This document shows, piece after piece, positions 32,999 through 42,057 of a stretch of 64,000 bases of DNA (position 1 is the first letter of the stretch; every line of letters starts with the position of its first letter). Source of the stretch: Streptomyces cellostaticus (lineage in GTDB: Bacteria; Actinomycetota; Actinomycetes; Streptomycetales; Streptomycetaceae); assembly GCF_023630175.1 (NCBI RefSeq), contig NZ_JALLIN010000025.1, positions 1 through 64,000 of the forward strand, in the 5' to 3' direction. The notes under the pieces are model-generated. The model made no database searches, was not told where the DNA came from, and saw nothing but the letters and a program-made list of their open reading frames with translations. Both the position numbers and the translations under genes were made by a program.

Positions 32999-34220
32999 AG
33001 CCACTTACGGTAGCCCCTGCCGGCACGGCGCCGGCGCGGGTGAGCAGGTCGGCCAGGCGGTCGGTGACCACTTCCGGGTGCTCCAGCATCACCAGGTGCC
33101 CGGCGTCCGGCACGAGCACCAGTTCGGCGTCCGGGAGGAGGTCGGCGATGGCCTCGCTGTGCTCACTGGGCGTGACCAGGTCCTGCACACCGGCCAGCAC
33201 CAGCACCGGAAGGTCCCGGAAGCAGAGCAGCGCCTCGGCCTTGTCGTGTTCGGTGAAGGCCGGATAGAACTCGGCGACCACGTCGATCGGCGTCGACTCG
33301 ATCATCCGTTCGGCGAATCGCTCCACGGCGGGATCGACGTCCCGGGACGCGAACGAGTACCGCTTGATGACCCCGGCGAAGAGGTCGGCGGTGGCCCGGC
33401 GCCCCCGTTCCACCAGTTCCGCCTGCTGCCCGAGCGCCCTCAGCACTCCGGGGAGTATCCGGCGCACCGCGTTGACACCGGCCACCGGCAGCCCGAAGTT
33501 GACCTCGCCGAGCCGCCCGGAGGAGGTGCCGATGAGGGCGGTGGCCACGACGCGGTCGCGGATCAGCTCGGGGAAGTGGGCGGCCAGCGCCATGATGGTC
33601 ATGCCGCCCATGGAGTGGCCGACCAGCACGATCGGCCCGTCCGGCACGGCCGCGTCGAGCACGGCCTTCAGATCGCGGCCGAGCCGGTCGATGGTGAGGG
33701 GCACGTCGTCCTGGGTCTGGGCCACCCCGCGTCCGGACCGCCCGTGGCTGCGCTGGTCCCAGTGCACGGTGCGCACGACCCCGCGCAGCGCCGCCCGCTG
33801 GAAGTGCCAGGAGTCCTGGCTGAGGCAGTAGCCGTGGCAGAAGACGACGGTGACGGGGGCGGGTGCCTTGCGGCCGAAGAGCCTGCGGCGGCGCGGGGAG
33901 ACGTTCGGGCCCGGGTCGGGGTCCACGTCGTCGACCTCGTAGTACAGCTCGGTCCCGTCGTCGGCGTACGCCTTGCTGGGAGCACCGCGCAGGGTGCCGT
34001 AGGGGCCGGCCGAGTCGAGCACGAGCCGGGCCCGGCGGCGCATCCCGCGGCCCATGGTCATCCGCTCGACGGCCACCCCGGCGGCCGCGCCCGCGGCCAG
34101 GACGCCTATCGCGGCACCGGCGATGCCGGTCGTCCGGCGCCAGTTGCCGGCCGCGGCGGAGGCGGCGACGGCCGTCGAGGCGACGGCGTCCACCAGGGCC
34201 TCCGCACTGCTCTCGCTCAC
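32955..34220 (-). CDS. Alpha/beta hydrolase with N-terminal membrane segment
   Basis: 421 residues. An N-terminal hydrophobic stretch (about 28-50, TGIAGAAIGVLAAGAAAGVAV) suggests membrane attachment. The hydrolase fold follows (about 120-390): FCHGYCLSQDSW oxyanion region, nucleophile elbow GHSMGGM (Ser about 190), and the His in PDAGHLVMLEHPE. The acid is probably in GVQDLVTP. Substrate unknown. GTG 34220 follows AGAGGAG. Its place between alr and tsaE is conserved in Streptomyces as far as I recall. Confidence 0.87.
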   Translation of the reverse strand: MSESSAEALVDAVASTAVAASAAAGNWRRTTGIAGAAIGVLAAGAAAGVAVERMTMGRGMRRRARLVLDSAGPYGTLRGAPSKAYADDGTELYYEVDDVDPDPGPNVSPRRRRLFGRKAPAPVTVVFCHGYCLSQDSWHFQRAALRGVVRTVHWDQRSHGRSGRGVAQTQDDVPLTIDRLGRDLKAVLDAAVPDGPIVLVGHSMGGMTIMALAAHFPELIRDRVVATALIGTSSGRLGEVNFGLPVAGVNAVRRILPGVLRALGQQAELVERGRRATADLFAGVIKRYSFASRDVDPAVERFAERMIESTPIDVVAEFYPAFTEHDKAEALLCFRDLPVLVLAGVQDLVTPSEHSEAIADLLPDAELVLVPDAGHLVMLEHPEVVTDRLADLLTRAGAVPAGATVSGYGTASSTSSTARPR

Positions 34221-34363
34221 TTCCGCTCCTCTTCGCCGTACTGCAGTTCGCTGGGTGGGTGAAACGGGTGGTGCCGGGATGGTACGGGGTGGCGCCGACG
34301 CTGTCCGTGTCACCCCGCGGCGGCATGAGTGACCGGGCAGGAATGTCCGCCCCCCTGAAGGGC

Positions 34364-35530
34364 TTACCCCTCCTGGTGCCCGTTCACATGGACGCGGGGA
34401 ACACGCGTTCCGATCCGGGTGACGATCTCGTACGCGATCGTGCCGCAGGCCTGCGCCCAGTCCTCGGCGGTGGGTTCCCCGCGGTCGCCCGGGCCGAACA
34501 GGACCGCCTCGGTGCCCGCCTCGGGCTCGTCCCCGCCGAGGTCCACCACGAACTGGTCCATGGCCACCCGCCCCGCGACGGTGCGCCACTTGCCGTCGAT
34601 CAGCACCGGGCCGGTACCGGAGGCGTGCCGGGGGACGCCGTCGGCGTAGCCGACGGGGACCAGGCCGAGGGTGGTCGCGCCCGGAGTGGCGTAGTGGTGG
34701 CCGTAGCTGACGCCGTGTCCGGCCGGGACGTGCTTGACCAGCGCCAGGGAGGCGCTCAGCGTCATCACCGGGCGCAGCCCGAAGTCCGCCGGGGTGCCGA
34801 TCTCCGGGCTGGGCGAGATGCCGTACATGGCGATGCCCGGCCGCACGAGGTCGAAGTGGGTCTCCGGAAGGGTCAGCGTGGCCGGGGAGTTGGCGATGTG
34901 CCGCACCTCGGGCCGTACGCCCCGCCCCTCGGCGTACGCCACCATCTCCCGGAACCGGGCGAGCTGGGCGGCGACGGACGGATGCCCGGGCTCGTCGGCG
35001 CAGGCGAAGTGCGACCACAGACCGGTGACCCGGAGCAGGCCCTCGCGTTCGGCCCGCAGGGCCCCGTCGACCAGGTCGGGCCAGTCGGCGGGCTGACAGC
35101 CGTTGCGCCCGAGTCCGGTGTCGGCCTTGAGCTGCACGCGCGCGGGCCGGCCCGCCTGCCGGGCGGCCTCGGTGACCTCGCGCAGCGCCCACGTCCCGCT
35201 GAGGGAGACGTCGATGTCCGCCTCGACGGCCTGCCGCCAGGGCCCGCCGGGCACCCAGAGCCAGCACAGGAGGCGGGTGCCCAGACCGGCGGCGCGCAGG
35301 GCGAGCGCCTCCTCCGGCGTGGCCGTGCCGAGCCAGTCCGCGCCCGCGTCCACGGCCGCGCGGGCGCACGGCAGCGCCCCGTGGCCGTACGCGTCCGACT
35401 TGACGACGGCCATCAGGGCAGCGCCCTTCGCCCGGGCGCGCAGGGCCCGCACATTGGCGCGCAGGGCGGCCAGATCGATCTCGGCCCGGGCCCGCAGGGG
35501 CGCGGTCGGCTCAGCAGCAGTCTCACTCAT
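34364..35530 (-). CDS. alr: Alanine racemase
   Basis: 388-residue PLP enzyme making D-alanine for peptidoglycan. The PLP Lys is Lys44 in AVVKSDAYGHG. The catalytic Tyr region of the other subunit is SYGHHYATPG or nearby, and MYGISPS lies before it. FDLVRPGIAMYG and VAMDQFVVDLG match the family. Start ATG 35530. Upstream of the hydrolase-tsaE pair, as in mycobacteria (alr-tsaE). Confidence 0.95.
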   Translation of the reverse strand: MSETAAEPTAPLRARAEIDLAALRANVRALRARAKGAALMAVVKSDAYGHGALPCARAAVDAGADWLGTATPEEALALRAAGLGTRLLCWLWVPGGPWRQAVEADIDVSLSGTWALREVTEAARQAGRPARVQLKADTGLGRNGCQPADWPDLVDGALRAEREGLLRVTGLWSHFACADEPGHPSVAAQLARFREMVAYAEGRGVRPEVRHIANSPATLTLPETHFDLVRPGIAMYGISPSPEIGTPADFGLRPVMTLSASLALVKHVPAGHGVSYGHHYATPGATTLGLVPVGYADGVPRHASGTGPVLIDGKWRTVAGRVAMDQFVVDLGGDEPEAGTEAVLFGPGDRGEPTAEDWAQACGTIAYEIVTRIGTRVPRVHVNGHQEG

Positions 35531-35718
35531 GGCACCCCCAGTCTCTCAGAGGACCACGGCGGCTCCCCGGCGCACCGGCGGAAGGTCCGCCGAAGGGGCC
35601 CGCGCGGGGCACCGCGGCGAAGACCGGGCGAAGGCGCGGCGAAGACACGGCACCCGTGCCGAAGGCCGCCGCGCGGGTCTTGCGGCGCCCGCGGCGGCAG
35701 GTGTAGCAATGGCGCGAC

Positions 35719-35747
35719 GGAATACTTGAACATTGTTCATTTATTCC
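35719..35747 (+). promoter_or_regulatory. 29-bp near-perfect palindrome, probable operator for the ceramidase gene
   Basis: Symmetric about 35733: outer arms GGAATA/TATTCC, two mismatched pairs, inner TGAACA-T-TGTTCA. Locally AT-rich in a very GC-rich setting, 58 bp before the ceramidase start. Typical of a TetR-type operator, but no regulator gene is adjacent. Confidence 0.65.
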
Positions 35748-35805
35748 GGGCGCCGTCCCCCGCATCACTCCGCGTTCGCACCCCCACCGAGCCGAGGAGC
35801 AGCAG

Positions 35806-37902
35806 ATGTCCACGGAACGCCCAGCCCGCAGCCGGCGCACCGTCCTGGCCGCGGGAGCCCTCACCGGCCTCGGCCTGGCGGGCGCCCAGTTGGCCGGCCC
35901 GGACCCGGCCGGCGCCGCAACCGCCGACCGCACGACGGCCGCCGGTGACAGCCCGTCCGGTGGTGGCGGCGCCTACCTCGTCGGGCGGGGCGTCGCCGAC
36001 GCCACCGGCGAGGTCGCCGAGGTCGGCATGTTGGGCTACGGCCGGTTCGACCAGCAGGCCGCCGGACTGCACACCCGGTTGCGGGCCCGCGGCTTCGTGG
36101 TGGTGGAACGGGCCACCGGCCGGCGCGTCCTGCTGATCGTCGCGGACTCCCCGATGATCTTCGAGAGTGTGCACCAGGAGGTGCTGCGCCGTCTCGCCGC
36201 GAGGTACGGCGACCTCTACACCGAGCAGAACGTGCTCATCACCGCCACCCACACGCACGCCGGTCCGGGCGGCTACTCGCACCATCTGCTGTACAACGCG
36301 ACCACGTTCGGGTTCCACCGCAAGACCTTCGAGGCCGTGGCGGACGGTCTCGTCGAGGCCGCCCGGCGCGCCCACGACGACCTGGCGCCGTCCGACCTGG
36401 TCCTCAGCCACGGGACCCTGACCGGGGCCAGCGCCAACCGCTCCCGGGTGGCCTTCGACCGCAACCCGCGGGCCGACCGCGACCACTTCCCGGACGCCGT
36501 CGACACGCACACCGCGCTGCTGCGGGTGGAGCGGGCCGGCCGGGCGGTGGGCGCCATCAACTGGTTCCCGGTGCACGGCACCAGCATGTCCGGGGACAAC
36601 CGCCTGATCAGCGCGGACAACAAGGGGTTCGCCGCCTACCACTGGGAGCGGGAGGTCAACGGCGTCGACTACCTGGCCGACGGTTCCCCGGCGTTCGTCT
36701 CGGCGTTCGCCCAGACGAACAGCGGCGACATGTCCCCCAACCTCGACCTGAAGCCCCCGACCACGCCGGAGGACTTCGCCCACACCCACGCCAACGGGCT
36801 CCGGCAGTACGAGGCCGCCGCGGCGCAGTCGCACCAACCGGGCGTCGTGCTGTCCGGCCCGGTGGACTCCCGGCTGGTGTACATCGACCTCTCCGACGTC
36901 ACGGTGCGCCCCGAGTTCACCGGCGACGGGCGGACCCACCGGACCTCGAAACCCTGCATCGGCGCCTCCATGGCCGCCGGGAGCACGGAGGACGGTCCGG
37001 CCTTCCCCGGCTTCGAGGAGGGCGAGAACCCCTTCTGGGACGCGGTGTCCGACTCCGTCGTCTACACCGTCTCGCCGGAGCTGAGGCAGGCGCAGGCGCC
37101 GAAGGACGTCTTCGTGCCCGTCGGTGAGATGAACCGGGTCTACCCGTGGGTGCAGGAGCGGGTGCCGGTGATGCTGGTGCGCATCGGCCGGCTGTACCTC
37201 GTCGGCATCCCGGGCGAGGTCACCATCTGCGCGGGCCTGCGGCTGCGGCGCACGGTCGCCGCGATCGTCGGCGCCGACCTGGAGGACGTCCTGGTCGCCG
37301 GGTACGCCAACGCGTACTTCCACTACCTGACCACCCCCGAGGAGTACGACTCCCAGCAGTACGAGGGCGGCAGCACCCTGTTCGGCCGCTGGCAGCTCCC
37401 GGCGCTGCAGCAGACGGCGGCCGCTCTCGCCACCGCGCTGCGCGACGGCACCCGGCCGCCCGTCGGCCCCGAGGCGCCGGACCTGTCCGGCCGGGCCCTC
37501 TCCCTGCAGCCCGGGGTGGTGCTGGACGCGCCGCCGCTCCTCAGGTCGTTCGGGGACGTGCTGGAGAGGCCCCGGGACGGCTACCGGACCGGCGACCGGG
37601 CGCGGGTCGTCTTCGCGGGCGCCCACCCGGGCAACGACCTGCACCGGGGCGACACCTACCTGGAGATCCAGCGCCGGGACTCCGGCGGCGCCTGGCACCG
37701 GATCGCCGACGACGGCGACTGGACGACCAGGTTCCACTGGGAGCGCTACGGGATCGCCGCCTCCAAGGTCACCATCACCTGGGACATCCCGGCGGACACC
37801 GCGCCCGGCACGTACCGGATCGTGTACCACGGCGACGCGCGGAACCTGCTCGGCACCATCACCCCGGTCACCGGCAAGTCTCCCGCTTTCACGGTGCGTT
37901 GA
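35806..37902 (+). CDS. Neutral/alkaline ceramidase, Tat-exported
   Basis: 698 residues. A twin-arginine signal (SRRTVLAAGALTGLGLAG, about 9-26) sends the folded enzyme out. The neutral ceramidase domain (about 55-560) shows metal ligands in ITATHTHAGPGGYSHH and NWFPVHGTSMSG, and the Ser region NSGDMSPN. The C-terminal immunoglobulin-like domain (about 570-698) is the usual partner. It hydrolyses ceramide to sphingosine and fatty acid, so in a soil bacterium it probably scavenges host, fungal or plant lipids. ATG 35806 follows GAGGAG. Behind a strong palindromic operator. Confidence 0.93.
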   Translation: MSTERPARSRRTVLAAGALTGLGLAGAQLAGPDPAGAATADRTTAAGDSPSGGGGAYLVGRGVADATGEVAEVGMLGYGRFDQQAAGLHTRLRARGFVVVERATGRRVLLIVADSPMIFESVHQEVLRRLAARYGDLYTEQNVLITATHTHAGPGGYSHHLLYNATTFGFHRKTFEAVADGLVEAARRAHDDLAPSDLVLSHGTLTGASANRSRVAFDRNPRADRDHFPDAVDTHTALLRVERAGRAVGAINWFPVHGTSMSGDNRLISADNKGFAAYHWEREVNGVDYLADGSPAFVSAFAQTNSGDMSPNLDLKPPTTPEDFAHTHANGLRQYEAAAAQSHQPGVVLSGPVDSRLVYIDLSDVTVRPEFTGDGRTHRTSKPCIGASMAAGSTEDGPAFPGFEEGENPFWDAVSDSVVYTVSPELRQAQAPKDVFVPVGEMNRVYPWVQERVPVMLVRIGRLYLVGIPGEVTICAGLRLRRTVAAIVGADLEDVLVAGYANAYFHYLTTPEEYDSQQYEGGSTLFGRWQLPALQQTAAALATALRDGTRPPVGPEAPDLSGRALSLQPGVVLDAPPLLRSFGDVLERPRDGYRTGDRARVVFAGAHPGNDLHRGDTYLEIQRRDSGGAWHRIADDGDWTTRFHWERYGIAASKVTITWDIPADTAPGTYRIVYHGDARNLLGTITPVTGKSPAFTVR

Positions 37903-38046
37903 CCGGCGAGGGGCTGCCGCCCGTTGCCCGTCGCTGAAGTCGCTCCGTCCGCCCGGGCGGGCCCGGCGGCGTCCGGTGCGCGCTCTCGGCGTGCCGGCCG
38001 GCTGCCCGCGAAACGGACTTCGGCCGGTGCGGCGAGAGTGCCGCCG

Positions 38047-38082
38047 GGTGCCGTGTCAGCCGCGCCCGGCTGACGCGGCACC
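38047..38082. terminator. Bidirectional terminator between ceramidase and nnrD
   Basis: 16-bp stem with one G-T pair and a CGCC loop, between convergent genes. Confidence 0.8.
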
Positions 38083-38136
38083 GGGGCCCGGCGCGCCTCC
38101 CACCGGACGTGCCGGCCCCGGGCCCCGCCGCGCTGC

Positions 38137-39579
38137 TCAGCCCCAGGCGTCCCGGACGTCCCGCCACGCCTGGGGCAGCCGCTCGGCGACGTCGTGCGCC
38201 CCGGCCGGCGCCCCGGACGCGGCGAACCGCCCGGCCAGCCCGTGCAGATAGGCCGCCGCGCTCCCCGCGTCCAGCGCGGACAGCCCGGAGGCCAGCAGCG
38301 ACCCGGCGAGCCCCGACAGCACGTCACCGCTCCCGGCGGTGGCCAGCCAGCCCGTGCCCGTGGCGTTCACCCGCACCGCGCCGCCCCGCGGGTCGGCCAC
38401 CAGCGTCGTCGACCCCTTCAGCAGCACGGTCGCCCGGTACACCGCCGCCAGTTCCCGCACCGCGGCCAGCCGCGCGCCCTCGACCTCCTCCCGGCGCACC
38501 CCGAGCAGCGCCGCCGCCTCCCCCGCGTGCGGGGTCATCAGCGTCGGCGCCGAACGCCCGCGCACCGCGTCCCGCTCCGCCAGCCGCAGCCCGTCGGCGT
38601 CGAGCAGCACGGGCACATCGGTGCCCAGCACCTCCGCGACGGTCGCCGCGTCGTCCCCGGCGCCGGGCCCGACGGCCCACGCCTGCACCCGCCCGGCCTT
38701 CGCCGGACCCCGGTCGGACACGAGCGTCTCCGGGAACCGGGCGATCACCGCGTCCGCGGCGGGTCCGACGTACCGCACGGCACCGGCCCCGCCGCGCAGC
38801 GCCCCGGCGACGGCCAGCACGGCGGCCCCCGGATAGCGCGCCGACCCGGCGGCGATCCCGACCACGCCCCGCCGGTACTTGTCGCTCTCCGCCGCCGGAC
38901 GCGGCAGCAGCCGGGCCACGTCGGCGTGCTGCAGTGCCTCCAGCTCGGCCACCGGCGGCAGCGTGAGACCGATACCGACCAGCCGCACGGTTCCCGCGTA
39001 CTCGCGCGCGGGGTCGATCAGCAGCCCCGGCTTGTGGGCGCCGAAGGTGACGGTGAGGTCGGCCCGGAGCGCCGCGCCCCGCACCTGACCGGTGTCGGCC
39101 TCCACCCCGCTCGGCAGGTCCACCGCGACGACGGCGGCCCCCGACCGCTCGACGGCGTCGGCCAGTTCCCCGGCCTCCGGCCGCAGCCCGCCCCGGCCGC
39201 CGATGCCGACGATGCCGTCCACCACGAGGTCGGCCCGTGCGATCCGGTCCCCGGCACGGCCCGGCACGGTGACGGAGCCGCCCGCCCGGCGCAGCGCCGC
39301 GAGACCGCCCGGGTGGGTGCGCTCGGGCGGCGCCAGCAGGACGGCCGTCACACCGGCGCCCCGCCGCGCCAGCCGGGCGCCCGCGTACAACGCGTCCCCG
39401 CCGTTGTCCCCGCTCCCGACGAGCAGCACCACCCGCCTGCCGTACACCCGCCCGAGCAGGTCGGCGCAGGCGGCGGCCAGCCCGGCGGCGGCCCGCTGCA
39501 TCAGCGCGCCCTCCGGGAGCCGCGCCATCAGCTCCCGCTCGGCCGCTCTCACCGTCTCCACGCTGTACGCAGTACGCAT
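38137..39579 (-). CDS. nnrD: Bifunctional NAD(P)H-hydrate epimerase/dehydratase
   Basis: 480-residue fusion that repairs hydrated NAD(P)H. The N-terminal epimerase (NnrE-like, about 1-215) has GSGDNGGDALYAGARL. The C-terminal ADP/ATP-dependent dehydratase (NnrD-like, about 225-480) has TPHAGEAAALLG, VLLKGSTTLV and ATAGSGDVLSG (catalytic Asp). Length fits the fused family. Follows acpS by 55 bp on the same strand. Confidence 0.95.
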   Translation of the reverse strand: MRTAYSVETVRAAERELMARLPEGALMQRAAAGLAAACADLLGRVYGRRVVLLVGSGDNGGDALYAGARLARRGAGVTAVLLAPPERTHPGGLAALRRAGGSVTVPGRAGDRIARADLVVDGIVGIGGRGGLRPEAGELADAVERSGAAVVAVDLPSGVEADTGQVRGAALRADLTVTFGAHKPGLLIDPAREYAGTVRLVGIGLTLPPVAELEALQHADVARLLPRPAAESDKYRRGVVGIAAGSARYPGAAVLAVAGALRGGAGAVRYVGPAADAVIARFPETLVSDRGPAKAGRVQAWAVGPGAGDDAATVAEVLGTDVPVLLDADGLRLAERDAVRGRSAPTLMTPHAGEAAALLGVRREEVEGARLAAVRELAAVYRATVLLKGSTTLVADPRGGAVRVNATGTGWLATAGSGDVLSGLAGSLLASGLSALDAGSAAAYLHGLAGRFAASGAPAGAHDVAERLPQAWRDVRDAWG

Positions 39580-39634
39580 GGGATCGAGTCTGCCCCGGAA
39601 AGGCCGTCCGCCACACCCGGGCCGGCCGCGGCGC

Positions 39635-40006
39635 TCAGCCCTCGGCGACGACCACGGCCGAGGCGATCCCGGCGTCGTGGCTGAGGGACACGTGCCAGGA
39701 GCGCACCCCGAGTTCGGCCGCCTTCGCGGCGACCGTCCCCTTCACCCGCAGCCGCGGCTGCCCGCTGTCCTCGACGTACACCTCGGCGTCGGTCCAGTGC
39801 AGCCCCGGCGGCGCGCCCAGCGCCTTGGCCAGCGCCTCCTTGGCGGCGAACCGTGCCGCGAGGGACGCGATGCCGCGCCGCTCCCCGCTGGGCAGCAGCA
39901 ACTCACTGTCGACGAACAGCCGATCGGCCAGCCCGGGCGTCCTGTCCAGCGACGCCCGGAACCGATCGATCTCTGCGACGTCGATACCGACCCCGATGAT
40001 GCTCAT
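39635..40006 (-). CDS. acpS: Holo-[acyl-carrier-protein] synthase
   Basis: 123-residue phosphopantetheinyl transferase of the AcpS type. It moves 4'-phosphopantetheine from CoA to acyl carrier proteins of fatty acid and polyketide synthesis. IGVGIDVAEIDRF (metal Asp about 9) and AARFAAKEALAKALG (Glu and Lys of the second motif, about 50-64) are intact. Lies between glmS and nnrD on the same strand; near coaA, which starts the CoA pathway supplying its substrate. Confidence 0.96.
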   Translation of the reverse strand: MSIIGVGIDVAEIDRFRASLDRTPGLADRLFVDSELLLPSGERRGIASLAARFAAKEALAKALGAPPGLHWTDAEVYVEDSGQPRLRVKGTVAAKAAELGVRSWHVSLSHDAGIASAVVVAEG

Positions 40007-40046
40007 GGGCAGACCCTATGGCGCGCGCCGCGCGGCCGTCGGCAGG

Positions 40047-41894
40047 TCACTCCACCGTGACGGACTTCGCCAGGTTGCGCGGCTGGTCGACCTCGTTGCC
40101 CCGGGCCGTGGCCAGCTCGCAGGCGAACACCTGGAGCGGCACCGTCGCCACCAGCGGCTGGAGCAGGGTGGGTGTGGCCGGGACGCGGATCAGGTGGTCG
40201 GCGTAGGGGACCACCGCCTCGTCGCCCTCCTCCGCGATCACGATGGTCCGGGCCCCGCGCGCCCGGATCTCCTGGATGTTGGAGACGATCTTGTCGTAGA
40301 GGACCGACCTGCCGCGCGGCGACGGCACGACCACCACGACGGGCAGGTCCTCCTCGATCAGGGCGATCGGACCGTGCTTCAGCTCGCCCGCCGCGAAGCC
40401 CTCGGCGTGCATGTAGGCGAGCTCCTTGAGCTTCAGCGCGCCCTCCAGGGCGACCGGATAGCCCACGTGCCGGCCCAGGAACAGCACCGTGTCCTTGCCG
40501 GCCAGCGACCGCGCCAGCGCCCGTACCGGCTCCATGGTCTCCAGCACCCGGTCGACCGCCCCGGCGATGTGGGACAGGTCCTTGATGACGGCGCTGACCT
40601 CGTCGCCCCACTTGGTGCCGCGTACCTGGCCCAGGTACAGGGCCACCAGGTAGCACGCCACCAACTGGGTCAGGAACGCCTTGGTGGAGGCGACGGCCAC
40701 CTCCGGCCCGGCGTGGGTGTACAGCACCGCGTCCGACTCGCGCGGGATCGTCGAGCCGTTGGTGTTGCAGATCGCCAGCACCTTGGAGCCCTGCTCGCGG
40801 GCATGCCGCAGCGCCATCAGGGTGTCCATCGTCTCGCCGGACTGCGAGATGGCGATGACCAGGGAGCGTCCGTCGAGGATGGGGTCCCGGTAGCGGAACT
40901 CGCTCGCCAGCTCCACCTCGCACGGGATGCGCGTCCAGTGCTCGATGGCGTACTTGGCGATCAGGCCGGCGTGAAAGGCCGTCCCGCAGGCGACGATGAC
41001 GACCTTGTCCACCTCGCGCAGCTCCGAGGGCGAGATCCGGACCTCGTCCAGCGTCAGCGAACCGGCCGCGTCGATGCGCCCGAGCAGCGTGTCGGCGACC
41101 GCCTTGGGCTGCTCGGCGATCTCCTTCAGCATGAAGTAGTCGTAGCCGCCCTTCTCGGCGGCCGACGCGTCCCAGTCCACGTGGTACGAACGCACCTCGG
41201 CGGGGCGGCCGTCGAAACCGGTGACCGTCACACCGTCCCGGCGCAGCTCCACCACCTGGTCCTGGCCCAGCTCGATCGCCGAGCGGGTGTGCTCGATGAA
41301 CGCGGCGACGTCCGAGGCCAGGAACGCCTCGCCCTCGCCGACCCCGGCCACCAGGGGGGAGTTGCGGCGGGCCCCCACCACCACGTCCGGGGCGTCGGCG
41401 TGCACCGCGACCAGCGTGAACGCGCCGTCCAGGCGCCGGCAGACCAGTCGCATGGCCTCGGCGAGATCGGCGCAGGAGGAGAACTCCTCCGCCAGCAGGT
41501 GCGCGACGACCTCGGTGTCCGTCTCGGACATGAGCTCGTGCCCGCGCTCGGCCAGCTCGGCCCGCAGCGCCGCGAAGTTCTCGATGATGCCGTTGTGCAC
41601 GACGGCGACCCGGCCCGCGTTGTCGAGGTGCGGGTGCGCGTTCGCGTCCGTGGGACCGCCGTGGGTGGCCCAGCGCGTGTGGCCGACACCCGTCGTACCC
41701 GCCGGCAGCGGCCGGCCGACCAGTTCCTTCTCCAGGTTGACGAGCTTCCCGGCCTTCTTCCCCGCGGCCAGCCCGCCGTCGGCCAGCACGGCGACACCCG
41801 CCGAGTCGTAGCCCCGGTACTCCAGCCGCTTCAGCCCGGCCATCACGACATCGAGCGCCGACTGCGACCCCACGTATCCCACGATTCCGCACAT
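40047..41894 (-). CDS. glmS: Glucosamine-6-phosphate synthase (isomerising)
   Basis: 615 residues. Makes glucosamine 6-phosphate from fructose 6-phosphate and glutamine, the first step to UDP-GlcNAc. N-terminal glutaminase with catalytic Cys2 (MCGIVGYVG), HTRWATHG and the channel region. Two SIS domains follow (about 290-440 and 460-600: ISQSGETMDT, NLAKSVTVE end). No glmS ribozyme was seen upstream (163-bp gap). GlmM, the next enzyme, lies 2.2 kb away. Streptomyces often has a second GlmS-like protein. Confidence 0.96.
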   Translation of the reverse strand: MCGIVGYVGSQSALDVVMAGLKRLEYRGYDSAGVAVLADGGLAAGKKAGKLVNLEKELVGRPLPAGTTGVGHTRWATHGGPTDANAHPHLDNAGRVAVVHNGIIENFAALRAELAERGHELMSETDTEVVAHLLAEEFSSCADLAEAMRLVCRRLDGAFTLVAVHADAPDVVVGARRNSPLVAGVGEGEAFLASDVAAFIEHTRSAIELGQDQVVELRRDGVTVTGFDGRPAEVRSYHVDWDASAAEKGGYDYFMLKEIAEQPKAVADTLLGRIDAAGSLTLDEVRISPSELREVDKVVIVACGTAFHAGLIAKYAIEHWTRIPCEVELASEFRYRDPILDGRSLVIAISQSGETMDTLMALRHAREQGSKVLAICNTNGSTIPRESDAVLYTHAGPEVAVASTKAFLTQLVACYLVALYLGQVRGTKWGDEVSAVIKDLSHIAGAVDRVLETMEPVRALARSLAGKDTVLFLGRHVGYPVALEGALKLKELAYMHAEGFAAGELKHGPIALIEEDLPVVVVVPSPRGRSVLYDKIVSNIQEIRARGARTIVIAEEGDEAVVPYADHLIRVPATPTLLQPLVATVPLQVFACELATARGNEVDQPRNLAKSVTVE

Positions 41895-42057
41895 GTGCCG
41901 CAGCCTACGGGCGACCGGCCTCCCGAAAGAGCCGCCGCGTACCCGAAATCAGAAATTCCCACCGCGGCGGGAGGCACCCGCTCCACCCGGTCCCGCCGGA
42001 GCGGCACGTGACGCACCCCACCCCGCGGCCCCGTTCGAACTCCGTTAACAATGGACT

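Noticed and set aside
35737..37830. Long minus-strand frame opposite the ceramidase
   Set aside because: Mirror of the third-position GC bias; the plus strand has a Tat signal, ribosome site and family motifs.
41895..42057. Possible glmS ribozyme or riboswitch upstream of glmS
   Set aside because: No recognisable ribozyme core; the gap is shared with the divergent coaA promoter.
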